The notes below the pieces were generated by a model that worked only from the letters and a program-made list of their open reading frames with translations, was not told where the DNA came from and made no database searches. From the NCBI GenBank assembly GCA_031216445.1, contig CM062210.1:3528501-3592500 (forward strand): a DNA stretch of 64,000 nt, written 5' to 3'. A program made the position numbers and the translations under genes. Shown here piece by piece: positions 10,701 to 24,400 of the stretch. Source of the DNA: Lateolabrax maculatus. Its lineage: Eukaryota; Chordata; Actinopteri; Acropomatiformes; Lateolabracidae. Within the stretch, counting starts at the first letter, position 1. Each line of letters starts with the position of its first letter.

Positions 10701-13700
10701 CATATCCGTCAGTCGGCTGAAAGGCAGTGAGGGGCAAATCATACTTGTGATGTGCTCCGGGCAGATTTGATGGAGAGGCACTGTACCATTCATATCTCTG
10801 AAAACGCATGGAGGTGTTTATCATGGGGTTTGAGCAGCGCGACGAGAGCAGCCGACAGTGTTGCAGAGTATGTACATGTGCATATCCTCCACAGCACAAA
10901 CTTAATCCAAACCCCTCACTCTCCCTCGCTCTTCCCAGCCGCCTAGTCCTCCGTGTGCCGCCTCGCCCCCCCGACAGCTTTACAGCCACCGGAGTGATAT
11001 TTTAGGGTAAAGTACCGTGCACCAGGTCACCCATGTAACGTCATTATTGTTCAGTGCAAATTAGCCACTAACACGCTCCCTGAATTATTGTCAGATATGG
11101 AGTGACCTTTCGGTGATGAAATGAAAAGAGGTGGAAATCCATTCTCCCACACAGGCACAGAGGCTCTCATGAGCATCCACACAGCTGGTTTTAAAGGATT
11201 AAACATGGATATTGATTTGGAGGACACTGTTTAATGTTAGTGAGGAAAATAATAAGCAGGGAGGAGGAAACCGGTATATTTTCCTCTCTAAAATAATGCA
11301 CTTAATATGGACATCTTAGTCAGTTTTAATTCAGGCATTTTTATATTCTTACGGTCTCTTTTTCCAGTGTGTATTTTCTTCTGGTTTAGCTTTGCTGACC
11401 TGGATAGACTCTTTTTTTCTTTCACACAGTTGTTAGATCTTTAGCAAGAAAGATGTTTAGGTTAGTTGATTATTTTTACCTTCTGAAAATGCATACACCC
11501 TTCTAAAGGTATCCCAATATAAGAAATTTCATTTTTTTTTAATAATGGACTGTATTTTATGTTACATTTCCACTGTGAACATACCCTTTTCAAGAACGAA
11601 GGGCCTACCTCCCTTTTTTTGGAGTAGCTTTTCAACAAGGAAGTGTGCACTGTATCACAAAATTGCTTAGAGGATTTCAAAACATGAGTAAAGCTTGCTG
11701 AGGTTTGCCAAAGACTGCAGCCGGTGGAAGCAGACTTGGGAAGGTCTAGGGCTCCACCAAGTGGAGGCTCGCACAGGTGCTGCGTCTTGGTGCATCGACG
11801 CCCCTCATGCTAGATTTACACTCTGTGTGCAGGTCTGTCAATACTGGCAAGCAATCACCGGAGCTACTCAAGCTGTCAATCACATAACACTAGTTCCTTG
11901 CACCCCAACTCAGTGTTTGTCGCCACAAAAATACTGAATTTACCAGTGGTAAATCATGTTATTGGATGAACTGTGCAGGTACAAATGATCTCCAAGACTA
12001 ATCCTGACACCAGTTTTATGACCTTGCAACCCCTCCGTCGCCCTTCCTCCATCTTTGTCTTTACCTCTCCCAATTAATGTACCTGTGTCTGTCTTTATTT
12101 ATGGTTCACAATATAGTCACTTGTTGAATTCCTCAACAGTATAACATAAGGCTATAATGAAAATGGTAGCAGATTCAAATGTGGCCTCTATGTATGCAGT
12201 GGGTCCGAGGTTTTGGATGGGAGATGCATACGTGTGTGCTTCAACAATAATGTGCAGCAGTAGAAATTTATTTGATGACTTTAGCAATCCACTGACTATT
12301 TTAGAAAATGTTTGCCTCTGTGGTAAATGGCAAAATGTGGCATATCCACAAGGTTCTGGCTGAAAGTCGTGTCACGTTAAAACCATGCGAACAGAGTGGC
12401 ATGTTTGCAATAATCCCTGTGCCAAAGGTTGCAGCGACGTAGAGAACAGATGGTCAATTTAGGTGTTTATATTTTCCCATGTATAGAGGATTAGCAATTT
12501 ATTATGCATACAAGACCTCTTACCAGCCAGACTTCTGCCGCACACTGCACATATAATTATTGTCCTACTAAAGTCAGAGAAGCCATAAAAGTGCTTAGTT
12601 GCAGTGCTCAGTTTAATGTTTGCGGGGAAGCCTGCATGTTCAATTTTGGAACGCATGTGCATACAAATTTATACAGACTTAATGCGCAAGGCTGTGCTTT
12701 TCTAGGAAGCATATCCTGACGAACAGATAGTTTATATCTGATCAAAGATATTCTTATTCAGCAAAACAAGAATGTATAATTTTGCATATTACAGAAATGG
12801 GAGCACAGCGGAGCTCTTGCCAGAATGAGTCTCAGCCAAGATTAAGAATAACAACACCAGACAACACTTTAAAAGCATATTTAACAATTTTGTCCCTTCA
12901 CATCTCTGCTTTTGATTCCAAGCCATATAAGCTGTCTACAACTTAATCTAACCATAAACAACTTTTTTAATAAACCCCACTATTTAATAGGCTGAATAAG
13001 TTGAGATAGTTCAGCTTGAGTCTATAGGATCTGGCATGCTCACTCATCCTTTAATGGAGTGTTTGGAAGAATTCTGAAAAGACACACTGGCCTAATGCTT
13101 AATAGGCACGCCACATCAAAGATTAATATCCAGAATGCTATTAAAACTCAAGGACAGGCTGGAATGATAATTAGAAAATGCAATCACAAGCATCAAGACT
13201 AGATTAATTGCAAGGCGGCGTTTCCTGATTTCGGGAATGCGCGTGTCACACTCATGCCACATTATGGGCATGCACAGGAAAATAACATAAAAAATGTAGC
13301 GCCGATCAGCGATTTACAACACCATCTATATTTTATCTCCTCTTCTATTAGAGCAGTACTTTGAGAAAATTAAAATCTCAGTACTTCCTGCTCTGGTGTC
13401 ACACTGTTGTAATTTATATTTACGTTATCTGGTTCAACATGTTGATAGGTTTTTAAAAGGTTTGGGTTATATCGTGCTGCTGGAGCCACCACACATGGCA
13501 TACTTCTGTGTGTTTCACTTTAGTTTAGGCCCCAATGACAATGTTCCTCCAAACTTAAATGAACTCAGGCAAAAAAAGTATTGTGAACTTGAGAGTTACT
13601 TAAAAATGATTGCTGTTTAAACTGATTGAATTGAGCTTAACAGTCTGAGTGACTAAGACTGGGCAAAATGAGCAATGTTTCACTGTGAGATCTCATTAGC

Positions 13701-15065
13701 TCACTTATTTGATTTTCTATTCAAAAGGATTACATTAATTTCTATTCCGTACTTCACTTTCCATCAATAGAATCATAATAGTAATTTGCTCGTAGTGAAA
13801 GCCTCCACTGACACTACACTCTTTATTTAAGCAGGAGAATTGCTAAACAAGCATGTGTCTTTACACAGCATTCCCCGAGGTACACAGTGAATGGTTGTCA
13901 GGATAACTCTGGTGTTCTAGCCTTCACACGGGAACCCTACTAAATGGGCTCTATTAGAAAGAGAGGCAAGATTTATTAGGATTGCCTTCCAAAAGACCAT
14001 CAATTATGCATGTATACCCAAATTACCTATCAGGACGAGTCCTGGTGGGGACAGAGCCTTGGTAAAGTATCGGAAGAGGACTACCAATAACAGGATATCA
14101 CAGGAACAAAGCCTGACAGAAACCTGGGGATCATTTCGATGGCTTCAGCAATGTATCACATAACTAATGTTCTCCTTTTAGAGTACTTCATACTATTTTA
14201 GGGGAATAACAATATGTGGAATTAACCATCGGTAATGTTTGCATGGACAAACTGGAGTTGCAATGTAACTGAATGAGTGTGAAGCAGGACTTTTACAGTG
14301 CTGCGATTTGCTCATGTTAGAAGCACTCTGCTGCTGGACGTGCCTGCATTATGCGATTCAAACATGCACTGTTTGTGAATCATCAGTAATGCACCTTCTA
14401 ATGAGCTTGCTCCTTTACTACTCACATACAGGGAAAGATGGTGACATGACAGGGAGTTGTAGCTGCAGTGATGAAACTTTATTTAGATTTGACATTCAAA
14501 AATTGCTAATGCACTATTATGACTGCAGTCTTTTGGGGGTACATTTACACTAAAGTGGCTTTTTTATTTCTGTCAGTCATTAAATCACTTTCTTAGAAAT
14601 TTGTCTCATGACTCTTACTGCATTAGTTTTGTATACTTTCTTATTATTAGATTATTTAAATGTTATGGGGAAAAAAAAAAAGCCAGTTTCTAAATCAGGG
14701 TTAAACAGTTTTAGAATCATCAATTTACATTTTAAATCTTACAACCACTAAATAAAGTAAATATGTTTTATTATGAGTTTACTGATCAACGCTGAATTAT
14801 GACTTTTAAGATCCCCTTCCGTCGCACAGTGCACATAGAAGGGATTCATATTTGTTGATTGTGTACTTAGCTGCTGCTCTGGTAAAGCACGAATTGAAAG
14901 CATACAGAAATTAGTTTTTGTGTACACACAGTAAGTGTTGCCCTATTGTAGTCTGCAGGCTGCCTCAGTGGTTCGTCTACCCTGCAAGGACATAAAGCCT
15001 GTTGCAAAACATATACATGAGTGTCATGAAAGTGCTTCTTCACTGAAGTTTCCTCTTTTTCGCAG
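9936..15065 (+). other. intron 1 (predicted, 5.1 kb)
   Basis: This non-coding stretch runs between the predicted exon 1 donor (gtaagg) and the exon 2 acceptor (ttcctctttttcgcag). It contains a (GT)n microsatellite at 10666-10699, a G+C-richer patch at about 10720-11000, and an AT-rich stretch at about 13020-13210 with many homeodomain-type TAAT cores. No coding exon was recognised; the open frames are short and lack family features. Confidence 0.5.
10666..10699. repeat. (GT)n microsatellite
   Basis: Seventeen GT units in predicted intron 1. Confidence 0.95.
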
Positions 15066-15407
15066 GGATCTAAAGGACATCAAAGTGAGGAATACAATGT
15101 CTGTTCTGATGACACTGCCTTCCAGTGTTCATCCTCTCAGAAGCTTATTACCATAATTCAGAAGTCATCCAGGACATTTCCCAGCTGATTGGATATCATG
15201 GTATCCAATCAGGTTCTGTTCCTCCTGATGCTCTCTATCCTGTGGCCCAGCACTGCCCTGCCTTTCACGCCTGGGAATATTGGGAATCTGTTTGGGATGC
15301 CAGAGAGTGATGGGAGGATTCTGCAGCGCTCCAAACGTGGATGGATGTGGAATCAATTCTTTCTGCTCGAGGAATACACAGGAAATGACCATCAATATGT
15401 CGGCAAG
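15066..15407 (+). CDS. cdh10: cadherin exon 2: 5' UTR, signal peptide, prodomain, start of EC1
   Basis: The acceptor ttcctctttttcgcag ends at 15065 and the donor AAG|gtaaca is at 15408. The first 132 bases are 5' UTR with a 19-codon upstream ORF; coding starts at ATG 15198 and gives residues 1-70, ending in phase 0. Residues 1-20 are a hydrophobic signal peptide (about MVSNQVLFLLMLSILWPSTA), 21-47 the short prodomain ending in RSKR, and 48-70 the EC1 A strand with W49 and W51. An in-frame TTG at 15189 was not taken as the start because 15198 has a strong context. Confidence 0.92.
15097..15156 (+). other. upstream ORF in exon 2 leader (19 codons)
   Basis: An ATG with A at -3 opens a 19-codon frame ending in TAA, 41 bases before the cadherin ATG and in a different frame. 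If the leader is spliced as predicted it could dampen or condition translation. No peptide function is implied. Confidence 0.4.
15185..15212 (+). repeat. near-perfect palindrome / hairpin enclosing the cadherin start codon
   Basis: The 11-base arm CTGATTGGATA (15185-15195) is exactly complementary to TATCCAATCAG (15202-15212). The six bases between are TCATGG, so the start codon (15198-15200) sits in the loop; a T-G wobble could tighten it to a CATG tetraloop. The structure is directly visible; a role in translation is inference. Confidence 0.8.
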
Positions 15408-18400
15408 GTAACATGTCCAAACACATTGTCTGCAGACTAATTATAGAAGGTTTAGCTTGTTGAGGTAGAGTTTGATGTAATTGGTGGAAGACGAATGGGC
15501 TGCCAGCAACCTGGCTGTTACAGGCACAGTTAACCGGAGCTATCAGCTATCAGCAAGTTTACACAAACTGCTCCCTTTGCCTCTAGTCTACCGCAGTTCT
15601 TTTGAACAGTACTTTTTAATCACGTTGGTTTTTCAGTGAAAAGCATACCATTATATCTAAAATTGAATTTCCATTGATTTCTTGTATGGCAGGTGTCCCT
15701 CCATGTAATGAGAACATCTAACCGTTAACCAAAAACAATAACGTGTGGCTTTTTCCAACAGTTATTATGAAGTCGTTTTCGTCAGAGAAGCCTCATAATC
15801 ACCACTCAAATCAGTCAGTAACACCAAGGGTACATGAGTCATGGGCCAATTGAGCTGAAACTTCCTGTTGCCATGCTCTATTCAACACCACAGCCATGTA
15901 AGAAATAGACTTTCCTTTATTTCAAAGTGGCCTACTGAGGAGGTATATGGACACGGAAAGAAAAGACGTATAAGTAACAACAGTGACACCTATTGTTCAG
16001 TAATTGAAACGAAACTCAGATACTATTCATACTTTTGTGTGGGTGACTTTAAAAAAAACACAAGAAGGTACATTAATAATCAATATCAGGTCAAGGCCCA
16101 GACAAGTTGGACTCAAAACAGGCTGAAGACTACAGTAAAACCAGCCTCAGTTGTGGGGAAAGTGGGTTGAGGCCAAATTCAAAAAAGTAAAGCTCTCGCT
16201 ATAGTTTTCTCCTGAGAATCACGAGAGGAAAAATTATAATAAAAAAGAGAGTTTTGGGACAATGCTCCTCCTCCCCACCCACCCAGATCAGAGAGGTTCT
16301 TGTCAGCTCACCCGTACTAGCACTATAAAGACAGGTGTGATGGGGAACGCTACAGTTATCAACTCAAGGGAGGGAAATGAGGTGACTGTCGACAGCCAAT
16401 TTTCTCAGAGGAAGCTGGCTTTCATCACACACCTCATTCTCCGGAGTAAACAAGTGTCTTGTGCAAGGTTGAGTAGGGGGATATGACAACTTCTTTTTGC
16501 AGAAACCATCATCCTAATGTGGTGAAGAGAAAGAAACAGCAGAAATAAATGGGATAGGGAAAGAAGGAGGAGGAAGAAGAAAACATATCAATCAAGAAGG
16601 CCAATGAAATTCACCTTGTTGTGTTATGTGAGGAAGCAGCAAAGCAAATGCTAACTATAAATGGGGCCATCCCTTGATATGTCAGTGACTGCAGCGATGT
16701 GGCTTTCTTCTCGACTCTTTGATGCTTTCTGGCACCCAACTTCTGTGGCATGACAGCTATCACATTCACCAGTTCCCCCACTCTTCCTGTGTCCAATATC
16801 ATTCACTATTAAACTGTCAGAAAAACATGAGGTTGTAATAAATTACTGAGGGGGGGAAATAGGGCAGCCACATACCGCCACTCTGCTTTACAGAAGAAGC
16901 CATCGGTTTAACGTTGGAGTTCGAGACCGAGAGACAGACGGTGATGGCGGCAGAGACAGATGTGCAGAGAACAAGTTAAAGGATAGATACATGGATGGAC
17001 AACAAGTTATAGGATTGGTAGATAGACAGAAATCAAGGGGCGGCTGCAACAAATAGTCGATTAAGAAACGAATCATTTCAGTCATAGTCCAGCTTCTCAC
17101 TTCGATCGAATCGATTTGCTGTTGTTCTTTGTCAAATATGACAGTAAACTGAATATCTCAAGGTTTTACACTATTAGTCAGACAAAACAAGCAAATTTAT
17201 GAAAAGACAGTACTGCTTCAGGGGAAATGCAAGTGTAATTTTTTTAATCAAACGATTAATCATTCAATTGAGGAAACCATAGATAGAAAACAAGCTATAG
17301 GATGGATGGACAGATTTATATTGTTGTAAACTGAGTATCTTTGGGTTGTTGAGATCGCCTTTGGCTCTGAGAAAAAACAATCGATAATGAAAATAATCCA
17401 CAGTTGCAGCCGTAATAGATATAGCAATAGACAGACAGAGAGACAGACAGAGAGACAGACAGAGAGACAGAATGATGCCTTGATAGAACAATAGAAAAGG
17501 ACAAATAGACAGATAAGTATAGAGACAGATTGGAGGGACAGACTAATAGATTAGAGAGAGAGAAATAAATGGATAACCAAGACCAAATGCAAAAAGCACT
17601 TTCATGCCCAGCACAAAGCCATCAGAGCCTTGATGGTCTTCCTCATAAAGATCATTTAATGGCCTTTGCAGTGCACAGTGGGAGACCTTGTTTATTTCAC
17701 ATTCAATCAAACCTCTCCAATCAACCCACACACACTCACTAACTGTCACTTGAGGTTGATTTCTTGATTACGGCAATCAAACTGGATGTAAAGAACGGCC
17801 ACACTCTTGCACAGCTCGCTTCTTAGCTGAAAAGGAAGAGGCGCACTACTGTGACTGCACCGTATAATAGATGCAGCTTATATTGCTTATCAAGGTGTTC
17901 AAAAGACACGCCGCTTTGAAGCTTACACACTGAGTGGTGCTGACTGATATCCCACAGAATGATAAGGAAAATAACTGCATTAATAAAAGTAAGGTTTTGA
18001 GCACTTACTCAGTGGCAATTGTCAACACTGAAAAAAAAAACATAGTGCATTTTATGACTGTAAATATAGTATGCAGTGGCTGTGTATGTATCGAGCATAA
18101 AAAACCTCAAATCTCATTTTAACTGACTTTCACGGGGCCATTAATGAGTGTGAGCACTCACTGTGTGCAGCTGTGGTGCCCTACTTCTTAAGCAGGGCTG
18201 TGGAGTGTGAACACTTGCAATGCTGAGCAATACAACCACAAACTTTGGATTCTGGAGCCTCTGAGTGGCGTGTCTGAAGTGAACAAAATCCTATTAAAGT
18301 CCTGGTACGCTGTATTGTCTTGTGCCTTGTAAAAGGAAAAATGTGCTGCCCTAAATTAGAATATTCAAGGCAGCTGACTTTGTTGTGTTAATGTTTTGCC

Positions 18401-21400
18401 AGTAAGTATCCTTGAGATTTTGCCTGGCTCGATACATTTTTGCAGGAATTTCGCAGAACTTGTGTGAGGTATGAAAGTACAAAGAACACTAGAGATACTG
18501 TAAGCTGCAACTTTAACCTGCATAATACACATTATAGTACAGTGTTTCCTTTAGTGAGGAATTTTTGCCTATGTCTTAGGAGACAGAGGGAGAGAGGGAG
18601 GAAGAGTAATTATTCTGTATCCGTTCTGCGCTCTATTTTGCTATCTCCTCTTTGCAGCACCAAGCAATGCTTACCAGAGACCTGACAAGAATTGCCAATG
18701 ATTTTGCTGCTTTACTGACAATTCCTCAGTGTTTGTGCAAGGCGATTTAACTCATCAAGGCTCTCTTCTGTGCTTCTGTTGTAAGGCCTTGAAAAGGCTG
18801 TGTTTGTGCTGCAAGGCCTTGAAAAGAGAGCCACTAAATCCCTGCAAATATAGTGTGGTAGTGCTAACATTTGATTTTGTTAAGGCTGTGTGAAAACACT
18901 TTGAGCCGCACTTTGTCTAGAATCAATGCCAGTCCCCCCCCCGTACTACATGTAGGGCCAAAAAGGTTTTCACTACATGTTAGATGCAGAGTTCAGTGCA
19001 CTTTGACATATAAAAAAAAACTCACCTCTCCTGCAGCCCATGTCAATGAAATCCAGCTTGGTTTCTACACTTTCAGTCACTACGCTGAATACATTGAATC
19101 TATGGCACGTCCCTGCAGAAATCAAAGTTTAAACTGCCATGTTGCTGGCACAGTGCCTCAGCGATTTGGAAGTACAGGAGTGCTATTATTCTTAGTGGCG
19201 TGTTATCTCTTAATAACTCTGCGAAACCCTATTTGTAAAACCTTATTTGCACTTCTGCTCAGTAAGAAATCTATACGCCCATGGGGAGAAGATCTGTTTA
19301 CCCATATGATTAGGAAGCTGGCGTTATGTGGGCATCCAATAATTAGCAAATGTGCACGAGGTAAGGGCTTGCATGCTCCCACGTCGACCAAGGGAAATAT
19401 GTAAAATACATACCAGAAGGTTCTGCAAAGACTGTAAAATTCCTATTATCTGTAGACAGCTTGGCTGCATAGGGTACAGGCTCCTTTGATGGCTCGTTGT
19501 TTGTTGTTTTTTCGCCTCTCAGGTTCCTTTTTACAGGGTTTAACAACCAAGACTGGAAATATGGTAATAATCAGATGAAAACTCCTGGAGAATACAATCA
19601 AAAGATTTGCAAAAATGCAATTCATGTGGTCTGAAATTGTATTGGCCTAATTATTACACTGGAAGCATAGAAGTGTGTCTGAGTGGTAACAGCCCTGAAT
19701 ATCAGTAATGAAATATGTTCTTTTAATGTTGCAATAGTTCAGCATTGCTTAATGAGCATGTCCCAATGTCTCCTACACATAGTGTACCACTAAATAGACA
19801 ATGAATTTCTAAGTAGAGAAAAGGTCACTGTGGCACTACACACAATTTTCTTTTCTTTTTTTTCACAAGATTAAATGCACATACCACATATATGAAGCCC
19901 ATTTGAATGCGATAATTCATACAAACAGCCTCCTGCTCGCCAGCATTAGCCTGTCATTCATAGTCGATAGCAGCAGCAGCAGCTTTCACATCCATAACTC
20001 GTCATAAATCCCCGGTTCACTGGTCTACAGCTCAGGAGAGAATTTATATTCACAAACAATGAGTAGACTGTCCCAGAACACAAATATATGTGAAAATTCA
20101 AGCTGAGTGATATTCCTCTTTAATAGACTTTGGATAATGGAGTTCATCTGCATGGGAATATTTTCAAACACAATGCCATATACTGAGCATATTGTTCATT
20201 TGAACTTGACAGCATCTTGTTTTCACATGCGTCCCCATTTTTTAAATTCGGCCTGAGAATAGCTAGCACCCCGGCAATACATTTCTGATTTCCATTCAGA
20301 GTTGTACTGTTGACATCACTCTTCCAACTGCGGGAAAAAAATAATTAGTTTCCTCACAGCATGCAGACATTAATATTAATAAGTTACTGACGTACATTCT
20401 GTGTCCCTAACTACATGTCATTTAAAATGTGAACCCATGAGATAGTGCTCTAAATATATCTGCTGACAGATCCAGTACAGTAATGAGCTTGAATCAAGTG
20501 TCTGTCACAGTATGCCACCATTACTCCTCCATGACACTTGGAGCCGCTTCAAGGTGATGGATAGGTCAGAGGTGACTAATTTTAGCAATTGTTGCTGTAG
20601 GTCAGGTTTTCATCATTTTTCAAAGGCACAATTTGGAAGAAAAATCTAAGACTAATTTGATCTGAACTAATGGAGTGTGTCACACTTAGACACTGTGGGT
20701 GCCAAGGCAATGTTCAGTTCTGGGACTGAAACAGAAAGATTTCTCAGTGGGTTTACACCATTATTTCAGTGTCACAAAGTTTGTATAAATGTAGACTATT
20801 GTGTAAATGTAGCTGAAGTCCCCTTGGCCAACGAGTATATTAATGTACCCATTCCCAAGACTCTCATGTAGTATGTACTGTTTTTTTACTGCATGTTCAG
20901 TAAATTAACTTGAGTTCTTCTTCATGAGCGTCTTGAGTGTCTATGAGGGCATGTGTTGGTAAGTTTGGTACTTTTTATTTTTATTATTTTAAATATCTGA
21001 AGCAAAATACTCCTTAGAAAGAGTGTAAAGACTTAAATGTGCACTAACATTACCTGGTACTGGTGTCTGTAATAATTTTAAATTAATAAAATAAATACAT
21101 AAGAGGAAGAGAGAATTGGCAACCAGGGCATAAAGCTAAAACTGGAGATATGTGGAGAAAGCACATTTCTCTCACTAATGCCTGCAGACAAAATACCCTT
21201 GGGAATACTCCTAAACTAGGAGACGCAGGGCTGGACAGTTTTTATTTATTTTATCTTATTTCAGGTATGCATGTATGAGATTTTCACTTACAGCCAAAAA
21301 CAGCCCCCATTATTGCAAACAGACTTGATGTTGGCAACCAGGGAGGCGAAGATTTGTCACGGTGTGAAGAGGTGTTCAAGGGCAGCGATTACGACTTGCA

Positions 21401-24400
21401 CATATCCTGGAAAACATTCTTTCAGTACAATTTAACAGCTATGTACAGTTGCCATTGGTTTCACAAAATGGCAGCAACAAAAAAAAATGTTGTCAGCCTG
21501 AAATACATGACAGAAGAGTGTGCAGTGTCTCTAGTTTGACCCCATATGCGTAAAATGTGTGTCTCTCACTTTCAGCTGCACTCCAACATGGACAAAGGTG
21601 ATGGCAATGTGAGGTACGTTCTGACTGGAGACGGGGCAGGCACCCTGTTCCTGATCGACGAGAAGTCCGGGGATATTCACGCCACCAAGAGGCTGGACAG
21701 GGAAGAGAAAGCTATGTACACGCTCAATGCAAAGGTGCTGGATAGGAACACCAATGCAGAGCTGGAGCCTGACACCGAATTTAATATAAAAATCCACGAC
21801 ATCAACGACAACGAGCCGCGGTTTGCGAAGGACATCTACTTCGCCAGTGTCCCTGAGATGTCTGAAGTTGGTAAGTTATGGTTTGTTTTGTTTTACAGCT
21901 GAATGGATAAGTCAATTCATCAATTGGTCGATCAGTGAATGCTGCTTTTCTCTGCTTTATATGATTGCAAACTGTTGACTGGGCTACTAGTTTGACAGAA
22001 GATGCAATCTGAAGAAGTCACCTTGGACTTTATTGGACATTTTGCTCACATTATTATTTTTTTTCATAGGCCAAAGAATGTAATAAATCGAAAAAGATAA
22101 AATAAGACGAAGATATTAGATAAAATAATCACTGGTTGCAGCCATACTTTATTTACTTTACTTATTTATTAAGCATTTAAAGTTGATTTATAAAAATCAT
22201 CAGAAGATATAATACATAGAATTTCTTCAGGTAATGTAGAAAATCCAAAACAGTGAACAGTGTTGTTCCTCACTCAGCTGGACCGGCCTATTGTCACGCT
22301 GCACTGTTATTTTTTGTGATTGTTATTTATTTGGTCCTGCTCATTGGGCATTCATAACCAGTGATGCCATTTGCCATTTTTAATAGGCAGCAGAAATATT
22401 GAAAGTTTAGATTGTCACAGTCTTTCCAATTAAAGATTTGCTCCATTGCACTCCAATTCATTCCATTCAAGTAATATAAATAAACCAATTGGCATGAATA
22501 TAAACAAAGCTTATGAAAATAATGCATGCAATTTGAAATCAATCCTCAATTATGCAACCACAAATTAATACACGGGGGCAATCAAGGGTAAATCAAAACC
22601 CAATTGTCTATTGGTGACAAATAACAATGCCCTATTTGGAATTCATAATACGCTGTTCTTAGATTTCTCAGCTGCATGGATACTGGCAAAAGGTGGGTCA
22701 GGGTCACCGCTACTCGTCTGCAGACTATGTTCAGGCTGAACACACTGGTTAATCAAGCCAGCCAGCCATGAAAAATCAGCAGCTCCCTTTTATGCTATCA
22801 GTGCTGGGACTAAGTGGGACAGATGTTCAAGGGTTCATTAGTATGCACGGAGACAGTCGGACCCAAACAGGACACGGCAGAGGTCTCCTGAATGCCAAGG
22901 ACAGTATTTGTAACGTTGTGTTATTGAAACGCTTGGGTGGATTATGCAGGACTTAATGTGGAAGTGACTCAATGACAGGATATCTGAGAGGAACTGATCT
23001 CAGCCTCAGCTTAAAATATTTATTAACTGTACTATTTTTATTTATTCGGCACACACATATTCAAGCATCAATCACTTGATTGTGGGGGCGTGTGCGTAAC
23101 GTGTGTTTAAGGTCCCTGCGATTGGATTTTTAATGATATGATAGGTGATACTATTTCATATCGCCAAATAACACTTAATTACGAGAGGCGGTGTCCGTGA
23201 GCACAGTGATTATATACCAGCTCCTCAGTAGAAGCTTGTCAGTATTTAACTAACGTTGCCACACTTCTGGCTCTGACAACAGAGGTCAGGAAGAAATTAA
23301 TCAGTCATGTGACCTTGCTGAGCTAAAGGAAGCGCTGGCTGCATGGGAATAGTTTCATGTTAAATTAACATCACCGCCTTTTGTTTTACTTTGTTTTTGT
23401 ACAGGAGTCTACAAAGGTACAACTTTAACTTCAAATACAACATCTGCACATTTAAAAATAGTGATACAAAAACGGTGAAAATGTTAAAGTTGCTGACACA
23501 TTTAGAGCTTCTGTCCTAAAGGCCGCTATGCAAAAGACTTGTGTTGTAATGAAAAGCAATACTTTTCACTGAGGTACCAGAAGAGATCCAGCTGTAGTCT
23601 GCAAGCCTTATCACGTCTGTCCACATTTAATCAGCCTCTGCGACTACCTTGTTGTTTCTTCAAAAAGGAAAAGACATGACTACTGATGCCATTTTCATGA
23701 TTGATTTTACTGACATCGCTCCCTTTTTGTAGCCACCAATGTCTTTTTTCTGCAGAGCCCTGCTGTTTAACATGCAAATAGAGATTTGTCAGTATGACTT
23801 GTTGCATATCTGAAAAGTTTTTTTTTTTACAGACAATTCTCTCCATATGAACATAAAGTAAATAAAATTATGTTTTTTGATCGTGTCTTGAGCAGTATAA
23901 CTGAGTTCATATTAAACTTGACTCTGCATGTTTTTTTTTGCAGGTACATCTGTTGTCACTGTAACTGCCACTGATGCCGATGATCAAACGTATGGGAACA
24001 GTGCCAAGCTTGTATATAGCATTCTGCAGGGACAGCCGTATTTCTCTGTGGATTCTGAAAATGGTAAGCTGAACCCAGCAGGATCTCTTGGATGCAGTTT
24101 CTAATGTTATGCAAGTCTGTAAACAGATCTTTTGCACTGCTCGGTTAAGTGTTATGTGTGTGTCTGAGAATTTAACAAGCAGATCAAAGACGTATCTGCT
24201 TGTCAGTGCTGCTAATCGTATAAAACTTGACGTTTTACTTAACTAAAACTGTAAATTACCTTTAGGAACACATCATAGACTGATTTCAGCTGGAAATGTC
24301 AATGTTTCGTATGTATGAAGATCTGGACTGGGTTGCATCAGATGTTCGTAAAAAACTAGTCCTTAGTTCTTAGTAACTACTAACTACATTCAAACTAACG

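Larger units (their letters stand above)
15408..21575 (+). other. intron 2 (6.2 kb)
   Basis: This intron separates the signal-peptide exon from the main EC1 exon, a position where type II cadherin genes usually have a large intron. It holds hAT-like MITE fossils in a GACA/GATA array (about 16915-17570), a short tandem duplication (18783-18826), an (AGC)n run near 19972-19983 and AT-rich DNA. The 177-codon open frame ending at 19404 has no recognisable domain. Confidence 0.85.

Noticed and set aside
15189..15197. In-frame TTG upstream of the ATG as the cadherin start
   Set aside because: The ATG at 15198 has A at -3 and G at +4 and gives a typical signal peptide; initiation at TTG in a vertebrate gene is unlikely.
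17425..17471. CRISPR-like array of short repeats
   Set aside because: It is a continuous 12-base simple repeat without unique spacers, in vertebrate DNA.
18871..19404. 177-codon open frame in intron 2
   Set aside because: It begins at a non-ATG codon, has no recognisable domain and lies inside a cadherin intron.
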